Assembly: GCF_000220395.1 (NCBI RefSeq) | Contig: NW_004086093.1 | Location: 16,989 to 80,988, forward strand | Length of the DNA stretch: 64,000 bases | Reading direction: 5' to 3' | Source: Ichthyophthirius multifiliis | Lineage: Eukaryota > Ciliophora > Oligohymenophorea > Hymenostomatida | Shown: piece by piece, positions 53,351 to 64,000 of the stretch | Layout: each line of letters opens with the position of its first letter | Numbering within the stretch: the stretch's first letter is position 1 | Translations under genes and position numbers: made by a program | The notes under the pieces: generated by a model | Database searches by the model: none | What the model saw: only the letters and a program-made list of their open reading frames with translations | Told to the model about the DNA's origin: nothing

Positions 53351-53749
53351 TTTTTTCGTATTATTATTATTTTTCTTTATTTTTTTGGTCAAAAATAATA
53401 TTTATTTAGTTTTTTATTTATTTTATTTAAACTATATACCTATATAATATTAATATATTAAATTTATTAAAATATTTTTATTTAATTAGTTTTTAATCAA
53501 AATACCAATATATAATATTCTAATCTTTATTTTTTAGATATTATATCAACTTAATTTTTATAAGAGTCGAATATATTATATTTAGAATATAATTTAAATG
53601 GATAGCTTATACTATAGTATGTTAATTTCATAATGTATTTATGTTCTAGTTTCTTTATTAATAATACTTTTTAGTTATTAGTATTATAAGAAATGAAATT
53701 TTCAATAGATATAAAAATAGCAATTAATATATATTTAAATATTATATAA

Positions 53750-53798
<49 letters not shown>

Positions 53799-54036
53799 TA
53801 AAATTAAAGTTAAATTATAAATTAAAATTAATAAACTCTTCTAGAAAAATAAATAAGGATCAATACGTTTAAATACAAATAAAATTATACGAAATTTTAA
53901 ATTATAGATTTTTTAAAATAAATAAGTAAATTTATATAAATGTTTTTAATAATTTTTATATTATACACAAATATTATTTATTAAATAAATATCATTTATT
54001 TAATATATTTTTTAAAAAAATATTATTATTAATATA
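53351..54036. other. AT-rich spacer between minus-strand genes
   Basis: Nearly 700 bases with a (TA)n array at 53755-53792. No gene seen. Confidence 0.55.
53755..53792. repeat. (TA)n microsatellite
   Basis: About 19 TA units. Confidence 0.95.
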
Positions 54037-54426
54037 TCAAAAATAATTTGATTATCTTTTTTATTTTTAATCTAAAAACATAATTTGTTCTATTTATTAT
54101 GAAGATAGTTTGTTTCTTCGAGTTAAAATAGTACTTTAATTGACTTAATATAATCTTGGAGCAGGAGAAAAATTAAATCTTTATTAAATTGTATAATTTT
54201 ATCGATCTAAATAATTTTTTCGGGCTATAATAAAGTTTATTGAAACAATGTATTTCTATGAAGAACCATCGTATTTAGTTTATTAGTTTTTTGGTGTTTA
54301 ATTATTTTTCTAAGTATATTTTATATGCTTTAAAGAATCTATTTATTATTATTCATCTATCTTTTAATTATTATTAATATGGTTATTTTTATATCTTTTT
54401 ATTAATTTTCCTGAATGACAACCCAT
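54037..54426 (-). CDS. small protein with myristoylation/palmitoylation start
   Basis: 129 aa, no intron. It starts MGCHSGKLIKRY: Gly2 with Cys3 and Ser5 is a strong dual-acylation signal, so attachment to a membrane such as the ciliary or plasma membrane is inferred. The rest is basic and Q/N-rich. A more ordered central block IVSINFIIARKNYLD and a basic end LTRRNKLSSQQ are seen. No family recognised. Open frame, good start context and separate spacers support it as a gene, though its length is small. Confidence 0.6.
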
Positions 54427-54845
54427 ATGTATATATATTTTGTATTTTAATTAGTAAAAATTAAATTAATGAAAAAAAATTTTAAAATACAATTAATTTT
54501 TTAAGAAAAAAAAAAAAAAAAAAAATATAATTTTTTTTTTTTTTTTATATTAAATATAAATTATTTTAAAATAAATATCAGTAATTTTTATTATAAATAA
54601 TAAGAACAAATATCAAATAATTTGAATTTCGAATTATTTATAAAGATATTAATATGATTTATATATTAATTTATTAATCTTAAAAAAGAAAAAAAAGAAA
54701 GCATTTTATATAATTCAATACTAAACTTTATTTACAAAAAACTTGTTTTAAAAATAAAATAAAATATTAATTTTATTTTATAAATGTGTAAACTAAATAA
54801 ACTATTTAATATTTATAAGATTTAAATTTATTTTTTATAAAAAAA
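54427..54845. other. AT-rich spacer
   Basis: About 420 bases with A and T runs, between two minus-strand genes. Nothing else seen. Confidence 0.55.
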
Positions 54846-56525
54846 TCATTTAAAATTAAAAAAATACCCAATAATTCTTTTTATGTAAAATATCTATTAA
54901 TTAAGTAAAATTTTAGGAATATATCCATATCCTATTTATAAAAAGTAAATATCAATGTATATAAAAATAAAAAAACCTGTAAAAATACATATTCCAATAA
55001 AACAAGTAATTAATAAAAGAGGATAGAATATAAAAGGATTAGCTATACATTTTAAAATATTATTATACATGAAAAAAGTTAATAAGACCGACATCCATTT
55101 TGGTATAGATTTAATAGAATCTTAAATCTATTTTTTTTATTTTTTTTTTGTTAATATTATAATTACTTTTTATCTTAAAGCTGATTTATATTCTTCTTCA
55201 CTTTTTTATTTAAAATCCGCTTCTATTTTATTTAATTAAGCTGAATCGATTAAAATATCAAAATAATTGTCTTAAGTATCATTATTTTCTGACAATCTGA
55301 ACTTATCAAACATTTTTAATAAGCCAATAGTTTTATTTCTAGATTCTATATATAATTTTTCGATAGTATTTTCTTACATTGTTTTCCATTTTCTTGTTAA
55401 ATCATTTTTATCTTTAGTAAATATTTATTTATATCTATAAAAAATTACACATTTATGAATAAATTACATAAAAAAAATAAAAATACTTTTTGAATAAATA
55501 GTAAGGTAAATCTCTACTTTTTTAAAAAACCTCAATTTTAAAGATCGAAAAAATTTCTTTTTTAATTTTATTAACTTCATTAGAAACAAAATTTTATTCA
55601 TAATAAGGTTTAACCTCTTCTTATATTTTTAAAAAAACGGAATTTTCAAATTCTTTTTTCTTATTTTAAAGATTTTCCCAAAAACTCTATTCTAAAATAT
55701 CAAATTAAATTGCTACAATTTTATCAACTTCTTATTTAATAAAGTTGATTTTTTAGTTAATATATTTAAGAACTTCGATATTTTTCTATTATTTAAGAAT
55801 ATTCTCTAGAACACTTTATAATTAAGAATCGATTTTATCAACTTCCCATTCATCTTTTTATTTTTAGAAAGGGATAAAACTATGGATTATACTGAGTATT
55901 TTTTGGGAAAAATTTCCTTTGATTTTTTCCATTTTTTGCATTACGTCAAAAAACGATTTTTCATTTTGTAATTTCTCGATTTCATCTTCGATTTATTTTT
56001 AAAATTTTAATTGTAAATTATTAATTTATTAATAGAACAAGTCTTTGATTTAAGCCATTAATTCGTTATATAAAACATTTTTTATTTATTCCCTTATTTC
56101 TTTATCATAATATTTAGTTTCTTTGTAGTAAAATTCTAAACTTTTTTTATAATTTCTCTTGCTTATTGTCCAAATACTTCAGCTTTATTCTCTTTTATTG
56201 AGTTTGTTAATTTTTCAAAAAAATCATGAACATAATCTTTTGCTTATTCTTTAATTTTAAAACATCTTATTTATGATGCTTGAATTTTTTAATTTGGAAG
56301 ATTTATATCTTCAAAGTTTTTAATGGTTTTCCATAAATTTTATGAAAGATCTTCTAAAGCTCTAATTGGTAAATTTAATTCATAATAAAAATTTTTAAAT
56401 ATGTAATTTTAGTGATTTTTATTAATAAAAATATCACGTAATTAAACCATTTCTTATTAAAATCTTTAAATATAAATTAAAATGAATATATAAATATTTA
56501 TTATATTAATATTATATTAAAATAT

Positions 56526-56571
<46 letters not shown>

Positions 56572-57344
56572 TTATTATTTATTTATTACTATTTTTTCTT
56601 AAATATAAAATGCGAACATTTAAAAAAATTTATTTAAAAAATATTTTCTGCTTATAAGTTCTTTATTTCTTTTGGTTTTGATAATTCATTCCATATATCT
56701 TTTATTTCTTATTTTATATCTCTACATAATATTTCATAATCATCACTTTCGTCACTAAAATCTCTTAAAATAATAATTATCTATTTAATTTAATCATTCT
56801 TAAATAATCTCAAGTTCATTTCAAAAACAAATCTTACTATTGAATATTCTGATTCATGTCCTAAATTTAAAGTATTCAAATTAATTATTAATACTTACGA
56901 AAATGCCAAAGCAAATAAACAAGTTGATTTTTCAAAAATCTATTTTTTTATATATTTTTATGAATTTTACATATTTATATATATACCCCTCCTCCTTTTT
57001 ATTCCTTTGATCTTTAACGACTGTTGGAACCTTCTACATCTAATATTATAAAATTTTCTTGTTTATCTCGGGATAAAAAAATTCCTTTAGTGGTTTAAAA
57101 CTTACTTTTTACCTTAAGAACTTCAAATGATGTACCAAAAAGGTGATTCAAAAGAGTTGATTTTCCGGAATTTTAAGATCCAATAATTGAAATTATATTG
57201 TATTAATATTGACAATTTTATAAACCGCTTTATTCTAGGAATTAGTGAAAATTAGGACTGTTTTTTTTAATGTTAATATAATTATATATAATACTTTAAA
57301 TCGAGATGTTAATTAACTATATGGTATTATATATTTTATGCCAT
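54846..57344 (-). CDS. RHD3/Sey1-type dynamin-like GTPase (atlastin function)
   Basis: About 732 aa, six exons (introns 55128-55166, 55435-55486, 56464-56589, 56940-56986, 57258-57294). GTPases of this family fuse ER tubules. G1 is IIGSQNSGKSTLLNHLFGT (about residue 44), G2 TTKGIFL, G3 DVEGSNSRQRS where DLEGTDGRER is usual, and G4 RD within ILRDFSDES. A helical stalk follows with LNLPNQKIQASQIRCFKIKE, as in RHD3. Two C-terminal membrane hairpin helices (SVLLTFFMY; YPLLLITCFIGICIFTGFF) and a short tail. The frame slips once at a T7 run (56142-56148); one more base makes 733 codons. One intron holds a long (TA)n. Confidence 0.9.
56529..56567. repeat. (TA)n microsatellite in an intron of the Sey1-type gene
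   Basis: About 20 TA units inside the 126-base intron 56464-56589. Confidence 0.95.
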
Positions 57345-58121
57345 TTTTTTTATATAAAATTAATTTTTAGATTCAATATAATATAATTAACTTATTACTA
57401 AAAAAAAAATATTTTTGCTTATTTAGTCTTTATTTAATTATATTTATAATAGAATTATGAGTATTTTTATTATAATTATATATATTATATTTATGCTATT
57501 TAAAAAAAATATTAAATTATTTATAAAAATATAAAAATATAAGCAATATATGAATATTTTTTTTTCTTTCTTTGTTTAATAAAAAAAAAAATATTAAAAA
57601 AATATAATAAATAAATTAAAAAATAAATATATTTATTTATTTAATATAAATATGAAAATATATATATATTAATAAAAAAAAATATTTGTATATAATTTTT
57701 TAAAAATAAAATTATTTAAATATTTTTAAGATAAATATTAGTAATATTATAATAAATTTATATATTTCTTAAAAAATATTATAAAGAATTAATATAAATA
57801 TATAAATATATAAATATATATTTATTATAATATTTTTAAATTTATTTTATCTTTTAATTATTATATTAATTTTTTAAATAAATGTGTAAATCTATTATAT
57901 TTCTTTTTTATAATTATAAATATTATAATTTTTTTTTTAATTAATATTAAATAAATTATTTATACTTTTTTATTTTTTTAACATATATTTAAATAAATTA
58001 TTTTTTTCTCTTTTTATATTAAATAATATTATAATTATCATTTAATTTAATTTTTTTTTATTTTAATTTAAAAAATAAAAAATATATATATTAAAATAAA
58101 AAATAAAAAAATATAAATATA
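57345..58121. promoter_or_regulatory. divergent upstream region
   Basis: About 780 A/T-rich bases between the diverging Sey1-type and zinc-finger genes. No motif can be named. Confidence 0.45.
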
Positions 58122-59163
58122 ATGGCTCTTTAGTAAAATAATCCATAATTATATACTAATCAAAACACTTAACTACATTTATTAAATTAAGATCTAGTTA
58201 AAAAGAAATTTAATTTAAAGGATAATTCGTAAGAAAATTTTCATTAAGTTTATGATAAATTAAAAGAAAGGGTATCTCAAAACAGAGAACATCCATTAAA
58301 TTACCCAAATCCGCCTCCTCCTACATCAATAACGGAAATTAAATCAATATAAATAAATTAAAATTAATAAATGAAAGCATGTTAATTTCAAAAATAAAAT
58401 ATTATAAAATTATAAAGCACGTAAGAATAAAGTAATTTAGATACTGAGTATAGTAATTCATAATAATAATTATAATAATAAGGTAAAAAATAAAACACTA
58501 AACACTAATAATCAAATTAAATATAGAAATAATAAAAATAAAATTTAAATTAAGATTTTTCAAGCTATAATAATTAATAATAAGGAAATTAAATTGATTT
58601 TAGAAATTATTAGTACAGTAATATAATATATATGGACTTTTTTTATTTTTTTTGTTTTTTTTAACAAAAATAAATAAATATATATATATATTTAATTTAT
58701 ATATATATATTTTTTTCTTTTTCTTTTTTTTTATTCCTTTATGATGTTCTTATATATTTATTTTAATTTTTTGATATAGGTAATTAATAATTTGAAAATT
58801 TTCATATTTAAGAAGATAAAAATAATATCAAAAATTAATTTAGTAGTGATTAAATTGAAAAAATACGTTAATATGTAGAATCATAAAGTATTTTTATTAA
58901 AAAAAAAGAAAATTCTATTTTTTATTAATTAAAAATAAAATAGAAAGAAAATCTTTTGATACAAAAAAAGATTAAATTTTAGAAAAAATAAAAGAACTAT
59001 AATAAAATGGAGTAGAATTTTTACCTAAAGAAAAAAAAGAATATGAACTAAATAAATTTACGAGAAAAATGAAATGTCCTTATTATAAATGTTAAAAAGA
59101 ATATAAAGATAACTAAATTAATAAACATATTAAGGAATTCCATCCTGAACTTGTAATTAAAAT

Positions 59164-59206
<43 letters not shown>

Positions 59207-59542
59207 GTTTTATTATTATTTTTGAAGACTGAAATAAATTTCGAAATAGACCCGAATACAGGATAGTTTAAATTTAATGAAAGCGTACTTGATTATATTC
59301 TTTTAATTTCAGAAATTTTCCCTTTTTAATATTAAGAATATTTAAATAATGTAAACAATATAATAATAAATATTATAATTATATATAATTTACTTACTTT
59401 TTTTAAAAAAAAATAGATGTGTATTTAATTAAAAAAGAAAAGAAAAACCGAAAACGTAGAAATAGAAGTTAAGAAGAGTAAAAATCTAAAAGAAAGAAAA
59501 TATAAATTATAATAATAATAATAACAATTATCGGAATAATGA
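58122..59542 (+). CDS. C2H2-like zinc-finger protein, Q-rich
   Basis: 353 aa from five exons (introns 58618-58779, 58888-58943, 59153-59227, 59351-59416; sum 1,062). Long N/Q-rich N-terminal half with a proline cluster NYPNPPPPTS. One zinc-finger-like unit near 248-270: CPYYKC then HIKEFH, spaced C-x4-C-x11-H-x4-H. After it comes a compact segment FEIDPNTGQFKFNESVLDYI and a basic C-terminus KKKRKTENVEIEVKK that could be a nuclear localisation signal. Nuclear DNA- or RNA-related function is inferred only. One intron contains a (TA)n array. No family name can be given. Confidence 0.8.
59167..59203. repeat. (TA)n microsatellite in an intron of the zinc-finger gene
   Basis: About 18 TA units within intron 59153-59227. 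Confidence 0.9.
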
Positions 59543-59726
59543 TTATTTTTAATAATATATATATATATATATATATATATGTTTTCATTTAAATATATTT
59601 ATATTTTTTTATTTATAATAATAATTTTATTTTTTATTTTTTTTTTTAAAAAAAAGAAGTGTTATTTTATTTCATTTTTCTTTTAAAAATTAAAATATAA
59701 ATAAAATGATATAATATTTTTATATT

Positions 59727-60025
59727 TCAACATCTAAATATTAAAACCTATAATGGCCCTTTATTTAAAAGTATAAAATAACCCTCTTCATGTGTAACGT
59801 ATGAGGAGAATTATTTACCAACAACGACATGCCATTATCCTAAATGTCTTTTATCAAATTCTTTTTTAATATAATATGAAATATCTCTTTCATTTGTATA
59901 TTTATCGATTGATGCTAAAACTATATTTGAAGCATCATTTTGCATATCTTCTGTCATATCAGAAAGTTTTATATTTGGCTTTTTTAATTTGAAGTATTAG
60001 TGTTTTCTTTTTATTAATTTTGCAT
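59727..60025 (-). CDS. dynein light chain LC8 family
   Basis: About 99 aa, no intron. LC8 dimers are cargo/assembly hubs of axonemal and cytoplasmic dynein and of radial spokes. Clear family blocks: IKLSDMTEDMQNDA, SIDKYTNERDISYYIKKEFD, GQWHVVVGKQFSSYVTHEEG, then FILLNKGPLQVLIF. It has a 20-residue Q/N-rich N-terminal extension. The frame slips at a T6 run (59980-59985); one added base gives exactly 100 codons from the ATG at 60025 to TGA. HVVVGK replaces the canonical HCIVGR, so it is a divergent paralog rather than canonical LC8. Confidence 0.88.
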
Positions 60026-60137
60026 TTTTTTTATTGATTAATTGATTTTTTTTTTTTTAAATAATAATTATTTTATATTATATGAAACTTATTTATTTTT
60101 TTTTAATTTGTTATTTTTTAGTTTTTTTTAAAAAAAA

Positions 60138-60516
60138 TCATTTTTATTTTTTTTATTTTATTTTATGGGCAAAATAACCTTACTTTTCGACTTCTAAAAA
60201 TTCTTCTTTTTAATTTTTGGAAATTTTATTTTCAAAATCTTCAAGAACATCCATATTTTAAAAACTCAAAATATATTCTAAAATTTTAAAACCTTTTCCA
60301 TAATTGTTTTCCATATTTTATTTAAGAAATTCTATATTACTGTCTGATTTAATCAACCAGTCTAAATGCTGTGAATTTGCTTAATAACTTTCACTTTCAA
60401 TATAATCAGCAAATAATTCTTCTCCATTTTATATATTTTTAATTGCGAAAACTCCCATTCCATGTATGTAATTTTAATTATTAAAAATACTATCTTATTT
60501 ATAAAATTATAAAAAA

Positions 60517-60564
<48 letters not shown>

Positions 60565-61459
60565 AATTTAAAAATTTTCATTTACTAAAAATTGAATATC
60601 TATTTTTATTATAATTTTATGAAAAATCTAAATAAGGTAAAAATTTTTTTAAGTTTTCTTCAAAAAAATTTCTAGGAATGAATATATCTAAAAAAATTAT
60701 ATTTGCTTTTTTTCCTTTTGGAACATGATTTATTTTATGTCCTATTGAAAATGGATTAATTTATTCCTATTCTATTAGCTTTATATATTAATTATTTTCT
60801 TCCTATTTAATATATTCTTCATACGAATTCCCATATATATATGGATAAGGAATTTTAGATCCGTAAAAAAGCGTACTTTGATTAAATCTTTATAAATAAT
60901 AATTACTTAAAGACTCTTTTTAATTGAAATTTTAAAAATCTTTTATATCATTAAATATTATTCCTCCCATAAACCCCAAAAGAGTCCCTATAGTAACCTC
61001 CTTTTCACATTCTAGAAAAACTCCTTTACCAGCTTAATGATGTTCTATTGTACTTTCTTAAACTTTTAATAAAAAACCAGTTCTTAATTTAACATTTGGC
61101 ATTATTTTTTCATATTTATAATCCCAAATACTTACTAAATCTTCAATATCTAAGGTTTCGATCAATGAAAACATTGGAAACATATCCGGATCTACAATTT
61201 CTTGTATTTTAGATAGTTCCTCATATCTTCTATTTAATATTATATCAGATTCTTCTATAGTTGCCTTATTTAAGGCATTTAATATGTTAAATATTTATTC
61301 TAAATGGTCTATATTTGCGTATTACATTTATTCGTTTATTTCTAATAATTCGATTTCTTCTTTTGCTTAAGTTATATCTAATGGAGTATTTTAGACGTAA
61401 TATTTACGAGATTATGCTAATAATGAAGATATATAGGCCTATTATTCATATTTATGCAT
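60138..61459 (-). CDS. SET-domain protein, SETD9-like
   Basis: 409 aa in two exons (60138-60493, 60586-61459; sum 1,230). SET domains transfer methyl from SAM to protein lysines. About 130 helical residues precede the domain. SET parts: GKGVFLECEKEVTIGTLLGF at its start, NPFSIGHKINHVPKGKKANI (the NH motif), FLDIFIPRNFF and LPYLDFS, then HGMGVFAIKNIQNGEELFAD with the conserved GEE and Tyr after the D. The order NPF-xx-GH, ANI-xx-xxFDIP and a LPxL segment follows animal SETD9. A 120-residue extension follows the SET domain. Catalytic Tyr appears kept in ADYI. Substrate unknown. The intron holds a (TA)n array. Confidence 0.82.
60519..60562. repeat. (TA)n microsatellite in an intron of the SETD9-like gene
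   Basis: About 22 TA units within intron 60494-60585. Confidence 0.95.
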
Positions 61460-61644
61460 TTTTTTTTGATTTTTTAAGAAATTTTGAATTGTTTATTATA
61501 TGACTTTTTACTTCATTATTTTTTTAATTTTTTATTATATCTTTTTTAGAGTGTATTTTTTTATTTTTTAATTAATTAAAAATATTTTATGTTTTATAAC
61601 TTATTTTTTAAAAAATAGTTTAATTTAATTAATTATAACAAAAA
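61460..61644. promoter_or_regulatory. short divergent promoter region
   Basis: Only 185 bases separate the starts of the SETD9-like and DPY30-motif genes, so they probably share a promoter. T-rich and A-rich halves meet near 61600. No motif named. Confidence 0.45.
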
Positions 61645-62446
61645 ATGAGTGAATAAAATTAAGAAATAGATATGATTTTATAATAATAGGCATTTAGATA
61701 AAATATTCCTATAAATTTTCTAAGAGAAAAAATTTATCCAGAATTATATGAAGCATTTTTAAATGTAAGAAAATAAATAAGAATTAAATAAATAAGTATA
61801 TATATATATTTATATCAAAAAAAAAAGCTTATAGATCATGTAACAAAAACAGACGAAATAAGAAAGCATTAAGAAAAATTAAAAAGAAAAAAAGTTTTTG
61901 ATAAATTAGAATAAAAGAAAATTGAAAAAGAAAGATTAAAAATGGAATTGGGTGCATTTTTTTATTTGAATTAAAAAAGAAACAAAAAAATTTAAAAAAA
62001 TAATAGGAAGCGAATATGAAAGTAGTGATGAAGAAAGTTTAAATTGTGAAGAATTTGGCCTAGAAAAAGAGGAACTTCAAAAAATTTTAAATGAAAGATA
62101 ATTTAAGAAAAAAGACGACGATGATGAAAATTAAGAAGATATTAAGGATGATAATGAAGATTCAGAATCTTTAAATAATAAATCAAAAACTAATTTAGAA
62201 GACTCGACGATTAATAATTAAAGAAAATAATCAGCATTAAGAGAAAATCTAGGATAAATAGAAGAAAATGAAGAAAGAGAAGAAGGAAATGAAAACGATG
62301 ATATTTTGGCTGAAAGGGAAAAAATAAAAAACTAATTAAAAGAACAAAGAGAAAGTATGGGATTTAATCCATTAAAATTTTTAGCCTTAAAATTAAAAGA
62401 AATACATTACACTAATAAAAATAATGAAAAAAATAAATAAAATTGA
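61645..62446 (+). CDS. DPY30-motif, coiled acidic protein (probably axonemal)
   Basis: 227 aa, three exons (introns 61765-61827 and 61952-62006; sum 684). The N-terminus has NIPINFLREKIYPELYEAFL (residues 20-39), a DPY30/RIIa-like docking helix pair. A basic coiled segment follows (KHQEKLKRKKVFDKLEQKKI), then an acidic stretch (KKDDDDENQEDIKDDNED) and the end NPLKFLALKLKEIH, which again looks like the NPxxFLA form of such motifs. DPY30-type helices bind amphipathic helices in radial spokes and other ciliary complexes, so an axonemal role is inferred. The second intron has a GTGCAT donor. No closer ortholog recognised. Confidence 0.75.
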
Positions 62447-62710
62447 TATTAGAATAAAAATGAAAAAATAATAAATATAGATAACTAAGAAAAATAAATA
62501 TAAATATAAATATATAAATATAATATATAAATATAAATATAAATATAAATAATATATATATATAATAATTATATTTTTAAATATATTTTTTTATAAATAT
62601 TTGTATATATTATATATATTTAATATATTTTAGTTTAAATCGTATATTTTTATGTATGTTTTTTTATATTTATTTATATTTAAATATTTCTATATATTAT
62701 ATATATAATT

Positions 62711-63830
62711 TCAATAATTTAATTATTAATCCTATTTATATTAATAAAGTACCATTTATCTGTCTTTAGATTCCACTGAATTTATAAGAAAATTGAATAT
62801 TTTTTTTTTGAATTTTTTTTATTTAACAAATTCTTTAAAATCTTTTGACAAATTAGATAATTATGGTCCTTTATCTGATTTTAATTTTGCTAATTCCATT
62901 TAATTATTTACATACCAATTACTAATTTCTTCTCTTATTTTTTCTTTTTGATCATTTAATTAATGATGTTCTTCAAAACATTTATCAAAGAATTAAAGGA
63001 AGTATTATTTTAATTTACTTATTTCTTTTATATTTACTTATTTTTTGTCAATATTATCTTCCTTTTTTTAATTTTTTTTATCTTTATCATATTAAAATAA
63101 ATTTTCAGGCATATATTTTGGCTTTGATATTTTATTTAGATGCTCTTAATTTACATTTTTTTATTTTTTTTTATTTTCAAATTTTTAAAAAGTCTTTAAA
63201 TAGTCGTTTTTAAGAAAGGAAAATACTGAATTTTCATGAATTAATCTACCATTTTAATATTTATAAGTTGGAGAAGTTCTTTATATATTATTTTTTTTCT
63301 AAGAAGAATTTATATTAGGAAAAGATGAAAAAAAAGAATTAAAATTAGAGTTTTTTTAAATTTTTTCTACGTTTTTTTAAGAGTTATCCATTGTTTTTTA
63401 GGCCAAATTTTTTAATTATTATTTATTCTATTCAAGGTTTTATAATAGAAGTTATTCTTTGCGTTTTTATTTTTATTTTTTAATATATTCAGTATATATA
63501 TGTTATTTTTTATCGAGATTGATTACTTTATTAATGAGTTTTTAATCAGTTTTTGTCTATTCATAATCTTCTTTTTATTATTATAATCTTTGATATAAAA
63601 TATCGTCCTCTTTCTATTTATAATTTTTTAGTTTTTTTTATTTTTATTTATCATTGCCATCATCATATATAATTAATGATGAACTACTGTCTTAATTATG
63701 AGATTATTATGATTAATTTTAATCTTCTAATTTAGTTGTATTTTGATTATATTTTTAAAAACCATTGGAATTATGAAATTGAGATTCGCTTTCAAGTTTT
63801 ATTTGATTTAAACTATTAATATTAGTTAGC
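62711..63830 (-). CDS. Q/K-rich coiled protein, 5' end beyond the window
   Basis: At least 370 codons open from near 63830 down to TGA at 62711. No ATG occurs in frame before residue about 145, and the region beyond 63830 turns into A/T runs, so the first exon is probably separated by an intron and lies outside the window. The N-terminal part is Q/N/S-rich (NQDSSSSLIIYDDGNDK), then KQKQKRKEQLLLQNLEQ. The C-terminal half is better ordered: ENSVFSFLKNDYLKTFQKFE, ISKLKQYFLQFFDKCFEE, REEISNWYVNNQMELAKLKS. No family recognised; a coiled structural protein is the most that can be said. Confidence 0.65.
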
Positions 63831-63969
63831 TAAACTTTTTTTTAAATATTAATATTTTTATTAAAAAAAAATAAAAATATAATAAAATAAATTATTTAAT
63901 AAATAATATTTTCATATAATATAAAAATTATATATTAATTAAATTAAAAAAGAAAAAAAATAATTATAA

Positions 63970-64000
<31 letters not shown>
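63970..64000. repeat. (TA)n microsatellite at window edge
   Basis: TA-rich array that continues to the last base, so its full length is unknown. Confidence 0.85.

Noticed and set aside
1-64000. Virus-like, Polinton, retroelement or transposon genes
   Set aside because: No capsid, integrase, reverse transcriptase, polymerase B or transposase motif, and no long terminal or inverted repeats were seen.

Overview
This window reads as ciliate macronuclear DNA. It is extremely AT-rich. Nearly every gene runs through in-frame TAA and TAG, which must be read as glutamine, and ends at TGA. Introns are mostly 37-100 bp, GT-AG, with GTA donors and AT-rich bodies, and starts sit behind A-runs (AAAATG). 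This is the Tetrahymena/Ichthyophthirius code. The very high AT content and many A/T-run indels favour an Ichthyophthirius multifiliis-like assembly, but the species is inferred. No telomere repeat, CRISPR, rRNA, tRNA or virus-like element was seen.

Left part (1-21.8 kb): a PKA regulatory subunit (-), a large AT-rich spacer with a possible structured RNA, a myristoylated pseudokinase (-), the 14.7-kb HYDIN gene (-; about 4,768 aa, 8 introns), then a related myristoylated kinase (+) diverging from HYDIN.

Middle (22-46 kb): a degenerate phosphagen kinase (-), a laforin/SEX4-like glucan phosphatase (-), a 4.3-kb AT desert with decayed coding traces, a mitochondrial KGA-type glutaminase with ankyrin repeats (-), a GST-C-like protein (-), a 4.1-kb AT desert, a TTC23-like TPR protein (-) with a GC-AG intron, an AK2-type adenylate kinase (+), and a ubiquitin protease with TPR, DUSP, MYND and USP parts (-).

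Right part (46.6-64 kb): ribosomal protein uS8/S15a (+), an unrecognised 393-aa protein (-), a SWEET-like transporter (+), a Vti1 SNARE (-), choline/ethanolamine kinase (-), a small MGC-start protein (-), an RHD3/Sey1 GTPase (-), a C2H2-like protein (+), LC8 dynein light chain (-), a SETD9-like SET protein (-), a DPY30-motif protein (+), and a coiled Q/K-rich protein (-) cut by the window end.

Many products belong to cilia (HYDIN, LC8, TTC23-like, DPY30-motif, PKA-R, phosphagen kinase family). The rest serve metabolism and ER/Golgi membranes. Nothing suggests operons. Exon sums that divide by 3 support most gene models. Several otherwise intact genes miss exactly one base at an A/T run, which looks like assembly undercalling rather than decay.
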